A stretch of DNA of 64,000 nucleotides, from NCBI RefSeq assembly GCF_001486585.1, contig NZ_LN909042.1, positions 305,709 through 369,708 of the forward strand, written 5' to 3'. The notes under the pieces are model-generated. The model was given only the letters and a program-made list of their open reading frames with translations. It did no database searches and was not told where the DNA came from. Position numbers and translations under genes: made by a program. This DNA is from Paenibacillus senegalimassiliensis (GTDB lineage Bacteria; Bacillota; Bacilli; Paenibacillales; Paenibacillaceae). Below are positions 17,737 to 25,900 of this stretch, in pieces. Position 1 is the stretch's first letter. Each line of letters opens with the position of its first letter.

Positions 17737-18823
17737 ATGAACCGGCTCCCAGCACTTCCTCGGCTATTTCTCCCCATGCCTCCATATCAGGAAGCCAGTA
17801 ATACAACTCGGCCCGGACCAGTGGATCGTAGGCTTTCCCGCTGCGGCCGGGGAACTGCACATATTCCATCTCGTCTGTATCGGTCTGACTCGCAAGCCAG
17901 GCCAGGCTGAGAATATCGCTATCCGAAAGGTTGGTATCCAGAATGTCCTCTTTAACCTGCGTTAGCAGGGTAGGAAGCTGCCGTAGATTATTGGGGGTAA
18001 GTATTTTTTTGGCCATGGCTTTAAGCACCTGCACTTGATTCTGCTGCCTTGCATGGTCCCCATCCTCCAGTGATTTGCGCTCGCGTACGAACTGGAGCGC
18101 GGTCGTTCCATCCCAATGCTGTGGCCCTTTGGGCAATGTCTTGTGATAGTAGGTTAGCTTGACGGGAGCGTCCAGGTTCATGTCCACCCCCCCGATGGTA
18201 TTGACGAAATGCTCAAATCCTTCAAAGTTCGTCTTGACATAGTAGTTAATCGTACACCCACAAAGGTTGCTTACCGCTTGAATGGCCGATTCGCTTCCTG
18301 CGTGGCTGTTCTTGCCTTTACTTTCAGCAAGGGCGTGAGCGTGATTGATTTTCGTCCATCCGATTTGGGGCAAATGCACCCGAGTATCCCGGGGGATGGA
18401 GATCAGCTTAATCCCGTTATTGTTGGTATTGACATGAACGAGGATCAAGACGTCGGTACGTGAAGCTTCCCCCGCTCTAGCATCGGTGGCAAGCAGCAAC
18501 AGGTTAAAGCTGTCCTTGGCAGAGTCAGGGTCTGTGGACAGCCATGTAGGTCCCTTTTTGGCTTTCTCGGTGCTACTAAGGCTTGCGGAGCTTTGCGAGG
18601 AAGGGGGGACGCTCTGCCCCCCAGCTTGGTCCTGCTGTGAGTCACTGGGCAGATTAACTGGTTGCGGGGTAGCCAGCACGGGAAGCGTAGCACTCTGAAA
18701 ATGTCGCGAAGGCTCATATTTCAACCCGGCCCACCATAAACCTCCCGCTAGAACGAGCAGTAGAAGGGTCGGCATCAGCAGCTTTTTAACAGTTTTCATT
18801 TTCATAGGTTCATTCGTCTCCAT
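17729..18823 (-). CDS. LytR-CpsA-Psr (LCP) family glycopolymer ligase
   Basis: A 364-residue protein with a short cytosolic N-terminus, one membrane helix (residues about 14-31), a Ser/Gln/Pro-rich linker (about 50-95) and an extracytoplasmic LCP domain (about 105-265). Seen: LLLATDARAGEASRTDVLILV, SIPRDTRVHLP with the conserved Arg and Asp, INHAHAL, GGVDM and LQFVRERKSLEDGDHARQQNQ, all LCP landmarks. The family transfers undecaprenyl-linked polymers to peptidoglycan or other acceptors. The position beside an exopolysaccharide operon suggests it anchors that polymer to the wall. The start is preceded on its strand by CAGGATGGAGAC; an internal Met at residue 7 is possible. It is transcribed divergently from the epimerase gene. 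Confidence 0.88.
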   Translation of the reverse strand: METNEPMKMKTVKKLLMPTLLLLVLAGGLWWAGLKYEPSRHFQSATLPVLATPQPVNLPSDSQQDQAGGQSVPPSSQSSASLSSTEKAKKGPTWLSTDPDSAKDSFNLLLLATDARAGEASRTDVLILVHVNTNNNGIKLISIPRDTRVHLPQIGWTKINHAHALAESKGKNSHAGSESAIQAVSNLCGCTINYYVKTNFEGFEHFVNTIGGVDMNLDAPVKLTYYHKTLPKGPQHWDGTTALQFVRERKSLEDGDHARQQNQVQVLKAMAKKILTPNNLRQLPTLLTQVKEDILDTNLSDSDILSLAWLASQTDTDEMEYVQFPGRSGKAYDPLVRAELYYWLPDMEAWGEIAEEVLGAGSYE

Positions 18824-18979
18824 CCTGAGAAAGGGAATAGTGCAGCAGCTATTTCATAGCATTATATTAACGGGTGGCCCGTTTTATTCACTGGAATAGT
18901 ATATTCTGGCCCAAGCTTACATATGGTGTTTGAAGCGGAAGTTAACGCCATTATATTGGGGAATGGGAGAGTCGGAAGT

Positions 18980-19963
18980 ATGAAGGTACTGGTTACAGGG
19001 GGAGCCGGATTTATTGGTGGTGAAACGGTAAAGCGGATCAGGGAGCAAGATGAGCAGGTGGTTATTGTGGATAATGGGGACATGCGAGAAGGAAGCCACA
19101 AGCCGGAAGGGGATAAGGAAGTCGCCTATTACGCTGTGGATGTTGCGTCCAAAGAGCTGGAGGATGTTTTTGCCCAGGAGCGCCCGGATCGGGTCATCCA
19201 TCTGGCGGCACAGACCAGCGTTCGGCGTTCCTTAAATCATCCGGTTGAGGATGCCCAGACGAATATTTTAGGGACCGTAAATGTACTGGAGCAATGTGTT
19301 CGTTATGGGGTACAGAAGATCGTGTTTGCTTCCTCGGCTGCTGTCTATGGCAATCCGGTGCATCTTCCTATCGCAGAGTCGCATGCTGCGGAGCCGCTGT
19401 CTTTTTACGGAATGTCCAAATGGGCGGGCGAAAGATACATACAGGCATTTGGCGAACGCTATGGGCTGGGCTATGCCATCTTGCGATACGCCAATGTCTA
19501 TGGGATTCGGGAGCGCAGGACGGGGGAAGACGGAGTGCTGACGGCCTTTGTGGAGCGGCTACTGGCCGGACTGCCCTTGGATATTTTCGGGGATGGCAGA
19601 CAAACACGTGATTTTATTTATGTAAAAGATGTAGCGGATGCGACGGTACATGCGTTACGGACGAATCAGAACCAAGTCCTGAATATTGGCAGCAGCACGG
19701 GGACCTCGCTCTTGGAAGTGGTGGATTTGCTCAAGGAGCTCTCCGGGCGTCAGTTGCAGCCGCAGTTTCATCCGGCCTCTTCGGGAGATATCGGGCATAG
19801 CATACTGGATAACGGCAAGGCACGTGATGCGCTGTGGTGGGAGCCGAGGTATACGTTGTACGAGGGCCTTCGGGAGATGGTAGAGTTCGAGATGGAGGTT
19901 CGCAAAAATCCCCTATTGGTCGAACGCTTGGCTTATAGTGAGGCTTCTACTTCGGTGATTTAA
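18980..19963 (+). CDS. NAD-dependent nucleotide-sugar epimerase (UDP-glucose 4-epimerase-like)
   Basis: A 327-residue extended SDR. The N-terminus MKVLVTGGAGFIGGETV has the TGxxGxxG cofactor motif; HLAAQTSVRRSLNHP near residue 77, FASSAAVYG near residue 115 and SFYGMSKWAGE near residue 142 (catalytic Tyr-x3-Lys) are seen, as is RYANVYGIRE. Closest in layout to short Gram-positive GalE-type UDP-hexose 4-epimerases. The frame is open 19 codons upstream to 18923, but ATG 18980 begins the canonical fold and has GGGAGAGTCGGA ahead of it. It would supply galactose or GalNAc nucleotides to one of the neighbouring polymers. A terminator follows at 19976. Confidence 0.83.
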   Translation: MKVLVTGGAGFIGGETVKRIREQDEQVVIVDNGDMREGSHKPEGDKEVAYYAVDVASKELEDVFAQERPDRVIHLAAQTSVRRSLNHPVEDAQTNILGTVNVLEQCVRYGVQKIVFASSAAVYGNPVHLPIAESHAAEPLSFYGMSKWAGERYIQAFGERYGLGYAILRYANVYGIRERRTGEDGVLTAFVERLLAGLPLDIFGDGRQTRDFIYVKDVADATVHALRTNQNQVLNIGSSTGTSLLEVVDLLKELSGRQLQPQFHPASSGDIGHSILDNGKARDALWWEPRYTLYEGLREMVEFEMEVRKNPLLVERLAYSEASTSVI

Positions 19964-19975
19964 CCTATATTTATG

Positions 19976-20013
19976 ATCCTCCGTGTCTTTGACAAAGGAG
20001 CGGGGGATTTTTT
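19976..20013 (+). terminator. Rho-independent terminator after epimerase gene
   Basis: Stem ATCCTCCG / CGGGGGAT (one G-U pair) with an inner CTTTG-A-CAAAG hairpin, followed by a six-T run. Confidence 0.75.
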
Positions 20014-20129
20014 GTGCTGGGTACGTGCTTGACCAGTCGATATGGTATGATCGAAGCAGATAATAAATGTACATACGCACGCATGATATAAATGAGGTTG
20101 GATTCAGTATAGACGAGGGAGGGGACAAG

Positions 20130-21587
20130 GTGACGCTCGATCAGGAGAAGGGAACAAACCAGGAATCTGCGCTTCAAGCTGATCATTATACGAATCAAAA
20201 GGATGGTGCCTATCTGGGCCAGTCCATTCGTTTATGGCTGTCCTGCCTGATGGAGCATGCCCTGCTTCTTCCTGTTTGGGTTTTGTTCGTCGTATATGCG
20301 TGGCCGGAAGCTCTATCCTTCATTTGGCTGGGAGGGATGTTGCTTTTGTCGCTAATTGGAGCGTTGCTGTCCTTCTCCTTGCGCAAATTATGGCAACGAG
20401 GGGCGGTGGCTATATGCCTGGGGATGGGGTATGCTTCATTGCCGTTGATTTTGCTGCCACGTCTAGGATTTGCAGGCAGCGATATAACTTCCGAGCCTGC
20501 CCGAGTGGTTAATATCATGCAAGCGGCGTTCTTCCTTGCAGCCGCTGTGGTGTGCATCATGCAGGGGTTGACCGCTGCGTCACGTAAGGGGCATTACCGC
20601 TTGTACTGGGCGGCAATCACAATTTATTTTATTGCCGGAATCGTGTTCCCCAGAGTGCCACTCCTTAGTGACAGTGTGCCGCTATTAACCTGGGCCGGGG
20701 CTGCTTGTGTGGCGGCAGCGCTCTTCGTAACGAATCATCAGCACTTGCGCTATAATCTGGATTCTACCGGCTCGCATGAGCGTTTGCCCGCTGGATTGAA
20801 GCGGCATAACCGGTTGTTCGTGACGGCCATCATAGTAGCTTCGCTCTTGCTGGCTGCTGGAGTGGGGCGTTGGATCGGCGGCGTATTGTGGGGGATGCTT
20901 CGTGGATTGTTGCAATGGCTCACGCGCTCGCCAGCTCCTGAGGCGATCCTCCCGGAGGAGCCCCCCGCCATGCCATCTCCACCGCCGTTTCTACCTGAAG
21001 AGGTCCGTGAGCCTGGGCTGCTGGCAAAACTGCTGAACATTGTGTTTTATGTTTTTGGCGGTTTGGTAATTGCAGCACTGGTTGTTGTGGCTATATATTG
21101 GCTGTACCGTCATGGAGGAACCATCTGGCGCAAGAGCATTGCCAGGTTGTTATCCTTGTTGCGCCGGGAGTCAGCTCCTTACTCTGCCGAGGTGTATCGG
21201 GACGAGGAGAAAAATATCTTTAGCTGGGAAGACGCGCTGCAAGGCTGGCGCCAGGCGGCTTCACGTTTGTTTGGGGTTAGGACATCGGCCCCGGAACGTT
21301 GGGAAGAGATACAAGATAGCCGGGAGCGGGCACGTTACTTATACCGCCAGTTCTTGCGCAAAGAGCGAGAACAGGGATATAGCCTGAAGGCTGAGTTGAC
21401 TCCAAGGGAAACCGCAGAGGATATCCGCAGCGAGCAGGAACGGCAGGCAGGGATGAAGAAAGCTTCTGGACGTAGAGGGGAAAGGGATTCCGTAATTCAG
21501 CGCCTGCTTAAGCTCTATTATCCGGCCCGTTATGGCGATAAGCCCATAAATGAAGAGGAACTGGCAGAGCTCCACCGTCGCCTATAG
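20130..21587 (+). CDS. Membrane protein with C-terminal DUF4129 domain
   Basis: A 485-residue integral membrane protein. Hydrophobic helices fill residues about 35-190; a further pair lies near 235-260 and 320-345, separated by a Pro-rich stretch (PEEPPAMPSPPPFLPEE). The C-terminal 120 residues (WEDALQGWRQAASRLFG, ARYLYRQFLRKEREQGY, LTPRETAEDI) are the DUF4129 pattern, a domain often attached to or encoded beside transglutaminase-like proteins. The frame is open to an ATG at 20067 but GTG 20130, preceded by GACGAGGGAGGGGACAAG, has the better ribosome binding site. Function unknown; no transglutaminase gene is in the window. Confidence 0.72.
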   Translation: MTLDQEKGTNQESALQADHYTNQKDGAYLGQSIRLWLSCLMEHALLLPVWVLFVVYAWPEALSFIWLGGMLLLSLIGALLSFSLRKLWQRGAVAICLGMGYASLPLILLPRLGFAGSDITSEPARVVNIMQAAFFLAAAVVCIMQGLTAASRKGHYRLYWAAITIYFIAGIVFPRVPLLSDSVPLLTWAGAACVAAALFVTNHQHLRYNLDSTGSHERLPAGLKRHNRLFVTAIIVASLLLAAGVGRWIGGVLWGMLRGLLQWLTRSPAPEAILPEEPPAMPSPPPFLPEEVREPGLLAKLLNIVFYVFGGLVIAALVVVAIYWLYRHGGTIWRKSIARLLSLLRRESAPYSAEVYRDEEKNIFSWEDALQGWRQAASRLFGVRTSAPERWEEIQDSRERARYLYRQFLRKEREQGYSLKAELTPRETAEDIRSEQERQAGMKKASGRRGERDSVIQRLLKLYYPARYGDKPINEEELAELHRRL

Positions 21588-21595
21588 TATAAGAG

Positions 21596-21807
21596 GTTGT
21601 TCAAAAAGTCACCTTCCCAGAACGAAGTAGTTCAAGGAGTGAACTCGACATCGAATCTTGAATTCAGCCGGGCCTAGCGTAGGCTTCCGTAGTATGTTTC
21701 CTTCAGAAACATTTGAGTTGCTCACGTACCCACTACGTACGCTCCGCTACTCAGTCCCTAGCCTCATCCAACCTTCTCGGTCCTGAAAATTCGACTTTTT
21801 GAACACG
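21596..21807. mobile_element. MITE-like element, about 212 bp
   Basis: Perfect 13-bp terminal inverted repeats TGTTCAAAAAGTC (21598-21610) and GACTTTTTGAACA (21793-21805) enclose about 180 bp with no credible coding frame. A lone copy of one end is found at 4140-4168. Candidate flanking duplication is TATAA/TATA-like but not exact. No transposase is encoded, so mobilisation would be in trans. Confidence 0.65.
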
Positions 21808-21845
21808 CACTATAAATAAATATAGATATATAGATCGTACTAAAC

Positions 21846-21889
21846 AAAGCGAGCTTACCGAAGGGAAATCCTCGGCAAGCTCGCTTTTT
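21846..21889. terminator. Bidirectional rho-independent terminator
   Basis: Stem AAAGCGAGCTT / AAGCTCGCTTT extended by CCGA/TCGG, with A and T runs on both sides. It stands downstream of the CNNM gene (minus strand) and also behind the DUF4129 gene and MITE-like element (plus strand). Confidence 0.85.
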
Positions 21890-21918
21890 CTACAATATAT
21901 TATCTATGGAACAGGTCG

Positions 21919-23226
21919 TTAAACGGACCCTTGCTTCATAATTTCAAGTTTTCTGAAACGGTGAGGTTCTTTCTCCAGCAGCTTGAAGGTTAAATCCTCA
22001 TGCTCCAACGTATCGCCCACATCCATCACAGGGTTCATGCCGTAGAGCCAGCCGCCGATCGTATCCACTTCCTCCGTACTGAGGTCTGTCAACAGCACTT
22101 CGTTAATTTGATTAACGGTCACTGTCCCTAGCGCAACGACATGGAGTTCGTTCAGTTGTACGAGCGGGTCCTCCTCTTCCTTGTCGAATTCGTCGCGAAT
22201 CTCGCCGACCAATTCTTCCAGGATATCCTCCAGGGTGACTAATCCGGCTGTACCGCCGTACTCGTCGATCAGAATGGCAATATGAGTGCCTTCGGCCTGC
22301 ATTTTCTTCAGCAATTCGTTGATTGGAGTAACCTCTGAGACCGTTATGGCCGGTTGCAGCAAGGAAGCAAGCTCTAAGTCGGGATTACTGTCATAGGATA
22401 AGAAAAATTGCTTGGTATTAATGACGCCGACAATATTATCTTTGCTGCCTTCTACCACGGGAAACCGCGTATATTGCTGTTCCTTGATGATGTCCAGATT
22501 CTCTTGCCGCGTCTTGTCCGTATATAAGCACACCATATCGGTACGCGGAACCATAATTTCCTTGGCGAGCAAGTTATCAAACGCAAAAACGCGATTTACG
22601 TAACCATATTCGTTTTGGTTGATTTTGCCGCTTTCGAAGCTTTCGTTGATGATAATTTGCAGTTCTTCCTCAGAGTGGGCATCTTCATGCTCGGAAGCTG
22701 GCTTGATGCCGATCAGGCGTACAAGCTGGTTGGCCGATCCATTCAAGGCCCAGATAAACGGGCGCATAATCTTGGTGAACAAGATCAAGGGTCTAGCCGT
22801 AAGCAAGGCAATTTCCTCGGATTTGCGAATTGCCATCGTCTTCGGAGCCAATTCTCCGACAACCACGTGCAAATAAGTAATGACTACAAATGCGATAACG
22901 AAAGAAAGCCCACTACTGACTGCTTCAGGTAATTCAAGGCTTTGAAACACCGGATGAAGGATCTTCTCTACGGTTGGTTCCCCTAGCCAGCCAAGTCCCA
23001 GCGCGGTAATCGTAATCCCAAGCTGACATGCTGACAAATAACCATCGAGATTAGTGGTTACCAGTTTGACGGCGGGCGCTCCCTTATGCCCTTCCGCAAT
23101 TAACTGATCAACCCGACTTCCCCGGACACGTACAATCGCAAACTCTACGGCCACGAAAAATGCGGTGAGCGCAATGAGGATTACGACCAAAACCAAGTAC
23201 AATACCAAAAGCCTGTCACTGTCCAT
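21919..23226 (-). CDS. CNNM/CorC-type transporter-associated protein (hemolysin family, TlyC-like)
   Basis: A 435-residue membrane protein. Residues about 1-145 hold the DUF21 (CNNM) transmembrane domain with EFAIVRVRGSRVDQL and CQLGITITALGLGWLGEPTV; residues about 215-330 hold a CBS pair (MVPRTDMVCLYTDKT, ARFP-like YTRFPVVEG, AILIDEYGGTAGLVTLEDILEELVGEI); the C-terminal 80 residues are the CorC_HlyC domain. Family members mediate or regulate Mg2+/Co2+ export. Its start faces the riboswitch region and it ends at the bidirectional terminator at 21846. It appears monocistronic and unrelated to the polysaccharide genes. Confidence 0.9.
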   Translation of the reverse strand: MDSDRLLVLYLVLVVILIALTAFFVAVEFAIVRVRGSRVDQLIAEGHKGAPAVKLVTTNLDGYLSACQLGITITALGLGWLGEPTVEKILHPVFQSLELPEAVSSGLSFVIAFVVITYLHVVVGELAPKTMAIRKSEEIALLTARPLILFTKIMRPFIWALNGSANQLVRLIGIKPASEHEDAHSEEELQIIINESFESGKINQNEYGYVNRVFAFDNLLAKEIMVPRTDMVCLYTDKTRQENLDIIKEQQYTRFPVVEGSKDNIVGVINTKQFFLSYDSNPDLELASLLQPAITVSEVTPINELLKKMQAEGTHIAILIDEYGGTAGLVTLEDILEELVGEIRDEFDKEEEDPLVQLNELHVVALGTVTVNQINEVLLTDLSTEEVDTIGGWLYGMNPVMDVGDTLEHEDLTFKLLEKEPHRFRKLEIMKQGSV

Positions 23227-23433
23227 TCTCTACATCTACTCCTTGTTAAATATTAAAGTGATAAAGCATAAGCTCATTATATAATAGGCTGACTAGAGAA
23301 AGCGAATTCGAGAAAGCCAATAAAACGAGACTTTAATGATATAAACGTTCGTGTTTATTGGATTTAATACTGATGAAATAACGAATTTAGTGATTTTATT
23401 AATGCAAATACGAATATTAATCGGTTTTTGAAC

Positions 23434-23462
23434 TTGACTTCGTCTATTTTTTTCAATATACT
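23434..23462 (+). promoter_or_regulatory. Sigma-A promoter of riboswitch transcript
   Basis: -35 TTGACT (23434-23439), 17-base spacer, -10 TATACT (23457-23462), each five of six to consensus. Initiation near 23469 would place the purine aptamer about 35 bases into the transcript. Confidence 0.75.
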
Positions 23463-23504
23463 GTGGTTGTTTCGTAAGAGTTACATGAGTTAGATAACTT
23501 AACG

Positions 23505-23569
23505 TTCGTATAACCTCAATAATATGGATTGAGGGTCTCTACAAGGAACCATAAATTCCTGGCTACGAA
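23505..23569 (+). promoter_or_regulatory. Purine riboswitch aptamer, guanine-type core
   Basis: Three-way junction seen directly. P1 is TTCGTA (23505-23510) with TACGAA (23564-23569). P2 is CCTCAAT (23514-23520) with ATTGAGG (23528-23534), closed by loop AATATGG. J2/3 is GTCTCTAC (23535-23542). P3 is AGGAA with TTCCT, closed by loop CCATAAA (23549-23555). The two loops are the kissing loops of the purine family. The specificity base before P1 3' (position 74 in the usual numbering, here 23563) is C, which predicts a guanine or other 6-oxopurine ligand rather than adenine. Confidence 0.92.
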
Positions 23570-23610
23570 TAGGGTGCTTTGGCATACCTATGAGTAGCCA
23601 GGATTTTTTT
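23557..23610 (+). terminator. Riboswitch expression-platform terminator
   Basis: Stem TCCTGGCTAC (23557-23566) pairs with GTAGCCAGGA (23594-23603) and is followed by a T run; an inner ATAGG/CCTAT hairpin fills the loop. The left arm is made of the 3' side of aptamer P3, the specificity base and half of P1, so terminator and aptamer exclude each other. This is the ON-switch layout. Confidence 0.85.
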
Positions 23611-23653
23611 AAAAAGAGGTAGTACTGATACTTTTTACTTGTGGAGGATACAG

Positions 23654-25099
23654 ATGAGTAAATATGATGTGATTGTGGTGGGAGCAGGTCCTGCGGGGAT
23701 ATTTGCGTGTTATGAGTTAACTCGGAAGGCTCCGCATTGGAAGGTGCTGCTGGTGGATAAGGGGCATGATATTTACCGCCGGAGATGTCCAATTCTGGAA
23801 GAGAAAATTACCCTTTGTCCGCCTGCTGCCGGGCGCAAGGAGTTTGCAGGATGCCTGCCAGCTTGCTCCATTACGGCCGGATTCGGTGGTGCCGGGGCTT
23901 ACAGCGATGGTAAATTTAATATCACGACGGAATTTGGCGGTTGGCTAAATGATTATATTGCTCCCTCCCGGGTGCTTGATTTAATTAAGTACGTGGATTC
24001 AATCAATCTGGAGCATGGGGCTACCCGGGCGGTTACAGACCCGTTGACCGAAGCGGTACGGGATATTGAGCAGCGTGGATATGCGGCGGGCCTGAAGCTG
24101 CTGCGCGCGCAGGTACGTCACTTGGGCACGGAGCAAAATCTGGAGATTTTAAAATCCATTTACGAATATTTGAATACACGTATCGATATGCTGTTCAAGG
24201 CAGAAGTGGCCGACTTGATCACAGATAAACAGGATGATAGCCACATAGTACGGGGGATTACGCTGAAGAACGGTGACACGCACGAGGCGGATTTGGTAAT
24301 GGTTGCTCCCGGCCGGGATGGCTCGGCTTGGCTGACGGAGATTTTGAAGAAGCGTCGGCTGAAGATGACGAATAATCAAGTAGACGTTGGGGTGCGCGTA
24401 GAGACATCCGATGTGGTGATGCGTGAGATTAATGAGCATTTGTATGAAGGCAAATTTATCTACAACACTTCAGTGGGCACGAGAGTACGCACGTTCTGTA
24501 GTAATCCATCGGGACACGTAGTCGTGGAAAATCATAGCGGGGTTATGGCGGCAAACGGGCATTCTTTCAAAGATCCGGCACTGGGGTCCCATAATACGAA
24601 TTTCGCCTTGCTGGTATCCCATAAGTTCACGGAGCCGTTTGACAAGCCCAATGAATATGCGCGGGAAATCTGCCAGCGGGCCAATGATTTGTCTAACGGC
24701 GGGGTAATCGTGCAGCGGTACGGGGATATCCTGCGGGGCCGTCGATCAACCGCTGGTCGGATTTCGGAAGGGTTCCTGGAGCCTACACTGAAGGAAGCGG
24801 TGCCGGGAGATCTGGGGCTAGTCCTCCCTTACAACACGATGAAGAGCTTGATTGAGATGGTTGAGGCCCTGGAGAAGGTCACGCCAGGAATCGCCTCGGA
24901 GCACACGTTGTTTTACGGTGTAGAGGCCAAATTCTATTCGGCCCGGCCGAAGCTCAGCGAATCGCTGGAAACGGAAATCAGCGGCCTGTTCTGCGGCGGC
25001 GATGGCGCCGGAATTACCCGGGGCTTGGCTCAAGCCGGAGCCGCCGGAGTGTGGATCGCCCGGGGGATGCTGGAGAAGGCCGGAGCGAGCCGGGCTTAA
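23654..25099 (+). CDS. NAD(P)/FAD-dependent dehydrogenase (COG2509-like)
   Basis: A 481-residue flavoprotein. IVVGAGPAGIFACYEL (residues 7-22) is the FAD-binding glycine motif; a second glycine-rich stretch FCGGDGAGITRGLAQAGAAG near residue 455 closes the FAD site. Between residues 48 and 85 lie four cysteines (RRRCP, TLCPP, AGCLP, PACSI) followed by FGGAGAYSDGKFN, typical of the uncharacterised FAD-dependent dehydrogenase group. ATG 23654 is preferred to the upstream TTG because GGAGGA lies seven bases ahead. It is the only gene behind the purine riboswitch and has no obvious terminator after it. The substrate is unknown; regulation by a purine suggests a link to nucleobase metabolism or to GTP/flavin balance, which is inference. 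Confidence 0.85.
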   Translation: MSKYDVIVVGAGPAGIFACYELTRKAPHWKVLLVDKGHDIYRRRCPILEEKITLCPPAAGRKEFAGCLPACSITAGFGGAGAYSDGKFNITTEFGGWLNDYIAPSRVLDLIKYVDSINLEHGATRAVTDPLTEAVRDIEQRGYAAGLKLLRAQVRHLGTEQNLEILKSIYEYLNTRIDMLFKAEVADLITDKQDDSHIVRGITLKNGDTHEADLVMVAPGRDGSAWLTEILKKRRLKMTNNQVDVGVRVETSDVVMREINEHLYEGKFIYNTSVGTRVRTFCSNPSGHVVVENHSGVMAANGHSFKDPALGSHNTNFALLVSHKFTEPFDKPNEYAREICQRANDLSNGGVIVQRYGDILRGRRSTAGRISEGFLEPTLKEAVPGDLGLVLPYNTMKSLIEMVEALEKVTPGIASEHTLFYGVEAKFYSARPKLSESLETEISGLFCGGDGAGITRGLAQAGAAGVWIARGMLEKAGASRA

Positions 25100-25330
25100 C
25101 TTTTGGTGAAATTAAGTGAACAGGTAATAAAGCTAGCTGTGGAGCAGCGGATTGGCTGGGAATGGTGGAGTGGGGCGGTGCAAGGCCGGGTTACGCTACA
25201 CGGGAGATGAGTAGCGCCAGGCTAAACGAGGTTACATGGAAGTGGAGTAGCTTGTGTGGCCACCTATGCGGATTATGCGCGGCGTAGAGGGCCTGATTAC
25301 ACATTGCGTAAAGCCCTGGCTACACATTAA

Positions 25331-25516
25331 TGGGAAATCCTCCCGCTAATTTGCGTATTATGGCTCATCTCTGATAATTAGCTGGAAAAGCTCCCTATAA
25401 ATCAATGGTTTAGCTCTATTTTCAGTGCTTTTGGAAAAATTATATGGAGGAATTCCAGTTAACTGTTTTAGGATGGCGAAAAAAGAGTTTTTAGCTGGAG
25501 GAATTCCCACTAAATT
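25331..25516. repeat. Array of four quasi-palindromic repeats (copy A)
   Basis: Four imperfect palindromes of the form TAGC-GGGA-(n)-ATTTCCC-CTAA centre at about 25341, 25390, 25452 and 25503, so spacings are about 49, 62 and 51 bases. The first unit is TGGGAAATCCTCCCGCTAA and the last is TTAGCTGGAGGAATTCCC followed by ACTAA. A related four-unit array in the opposite orientation lies at 61752-61941. Confidence 0.65.
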
Positions 25517-25662
25517 GTTTGAATCGCAATTATAGATGTGCTTTTGATAATATATATCTGCTTGATGACTCACCTGCAAATGAATTTGGTAAGTAATCGT
25601 TGCAGTCTAGAGTGAAAGGTTCTTCCCAAATGGAAGAAATTCACTTATACTAATAACTGGTG

Positions 25663-25706
25663 AAGCACACCTTGCATCGTAATGGATGGCGAGGTGTGCT
25701 TTTTTG
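25663..25706 (+). terminator. Rho-independent terminator
   Basis: Perfect 10-bp stem AAGCACACCT / AGGTGTGCTT with a 19-base loop and a T run. It may end the FAD dehydrogenase transcript, 560 bases downstream of its stop. Confidence 0.75.
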
Positions 25707-25900
25707 TTGTTTGTATATGGGTTAAATTCACAAATTAGAGAGAAGGAAGGAGGTTGATGGAGAAAGGATGGCGAATATTGGGGGAGATGGATTTGGGGAG
25801 GAACCCCGCGGAAAGGATGACCGCTCTTGCCAAATAAGTTGCTAACTGAGGGATGATCCAGGTGGGAGTTTAGATTATTTTTTACAAGGGAGAGAATATC

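Larger units (their letters stand above)
25100..25900. other. Intergenic region without a credible gene
   Basis: Between the FAD dehydrogenase and the copper-oxidase-stalk gene. It holds a four-unit repeat array (25331-25516), a terminator hairpin (25663-25706) and a purine-rich leader (about 25740-25860) with a GGGG-AGGAA-CCCC hairpin. The first 230 bases show nothing I can name. Confidence 0.6.

Noticed and set aside
25331..25516. CRISPR array
   Set aside because: Units are palindromic, imperfect and irregularly spaced, only four in number, and no cas genes are nearby.
25740..25870. Possible cyclic-di-AMP (ydaO-type) or other riboswitch in the leader of the stalk-domain gene
   Set aside because: There is a GGGG-AGGAA-CCCC hairpin and a GCTAACTGAGG segment, but the conserved blocks of the ydaO class do not line up, and no other class fits.
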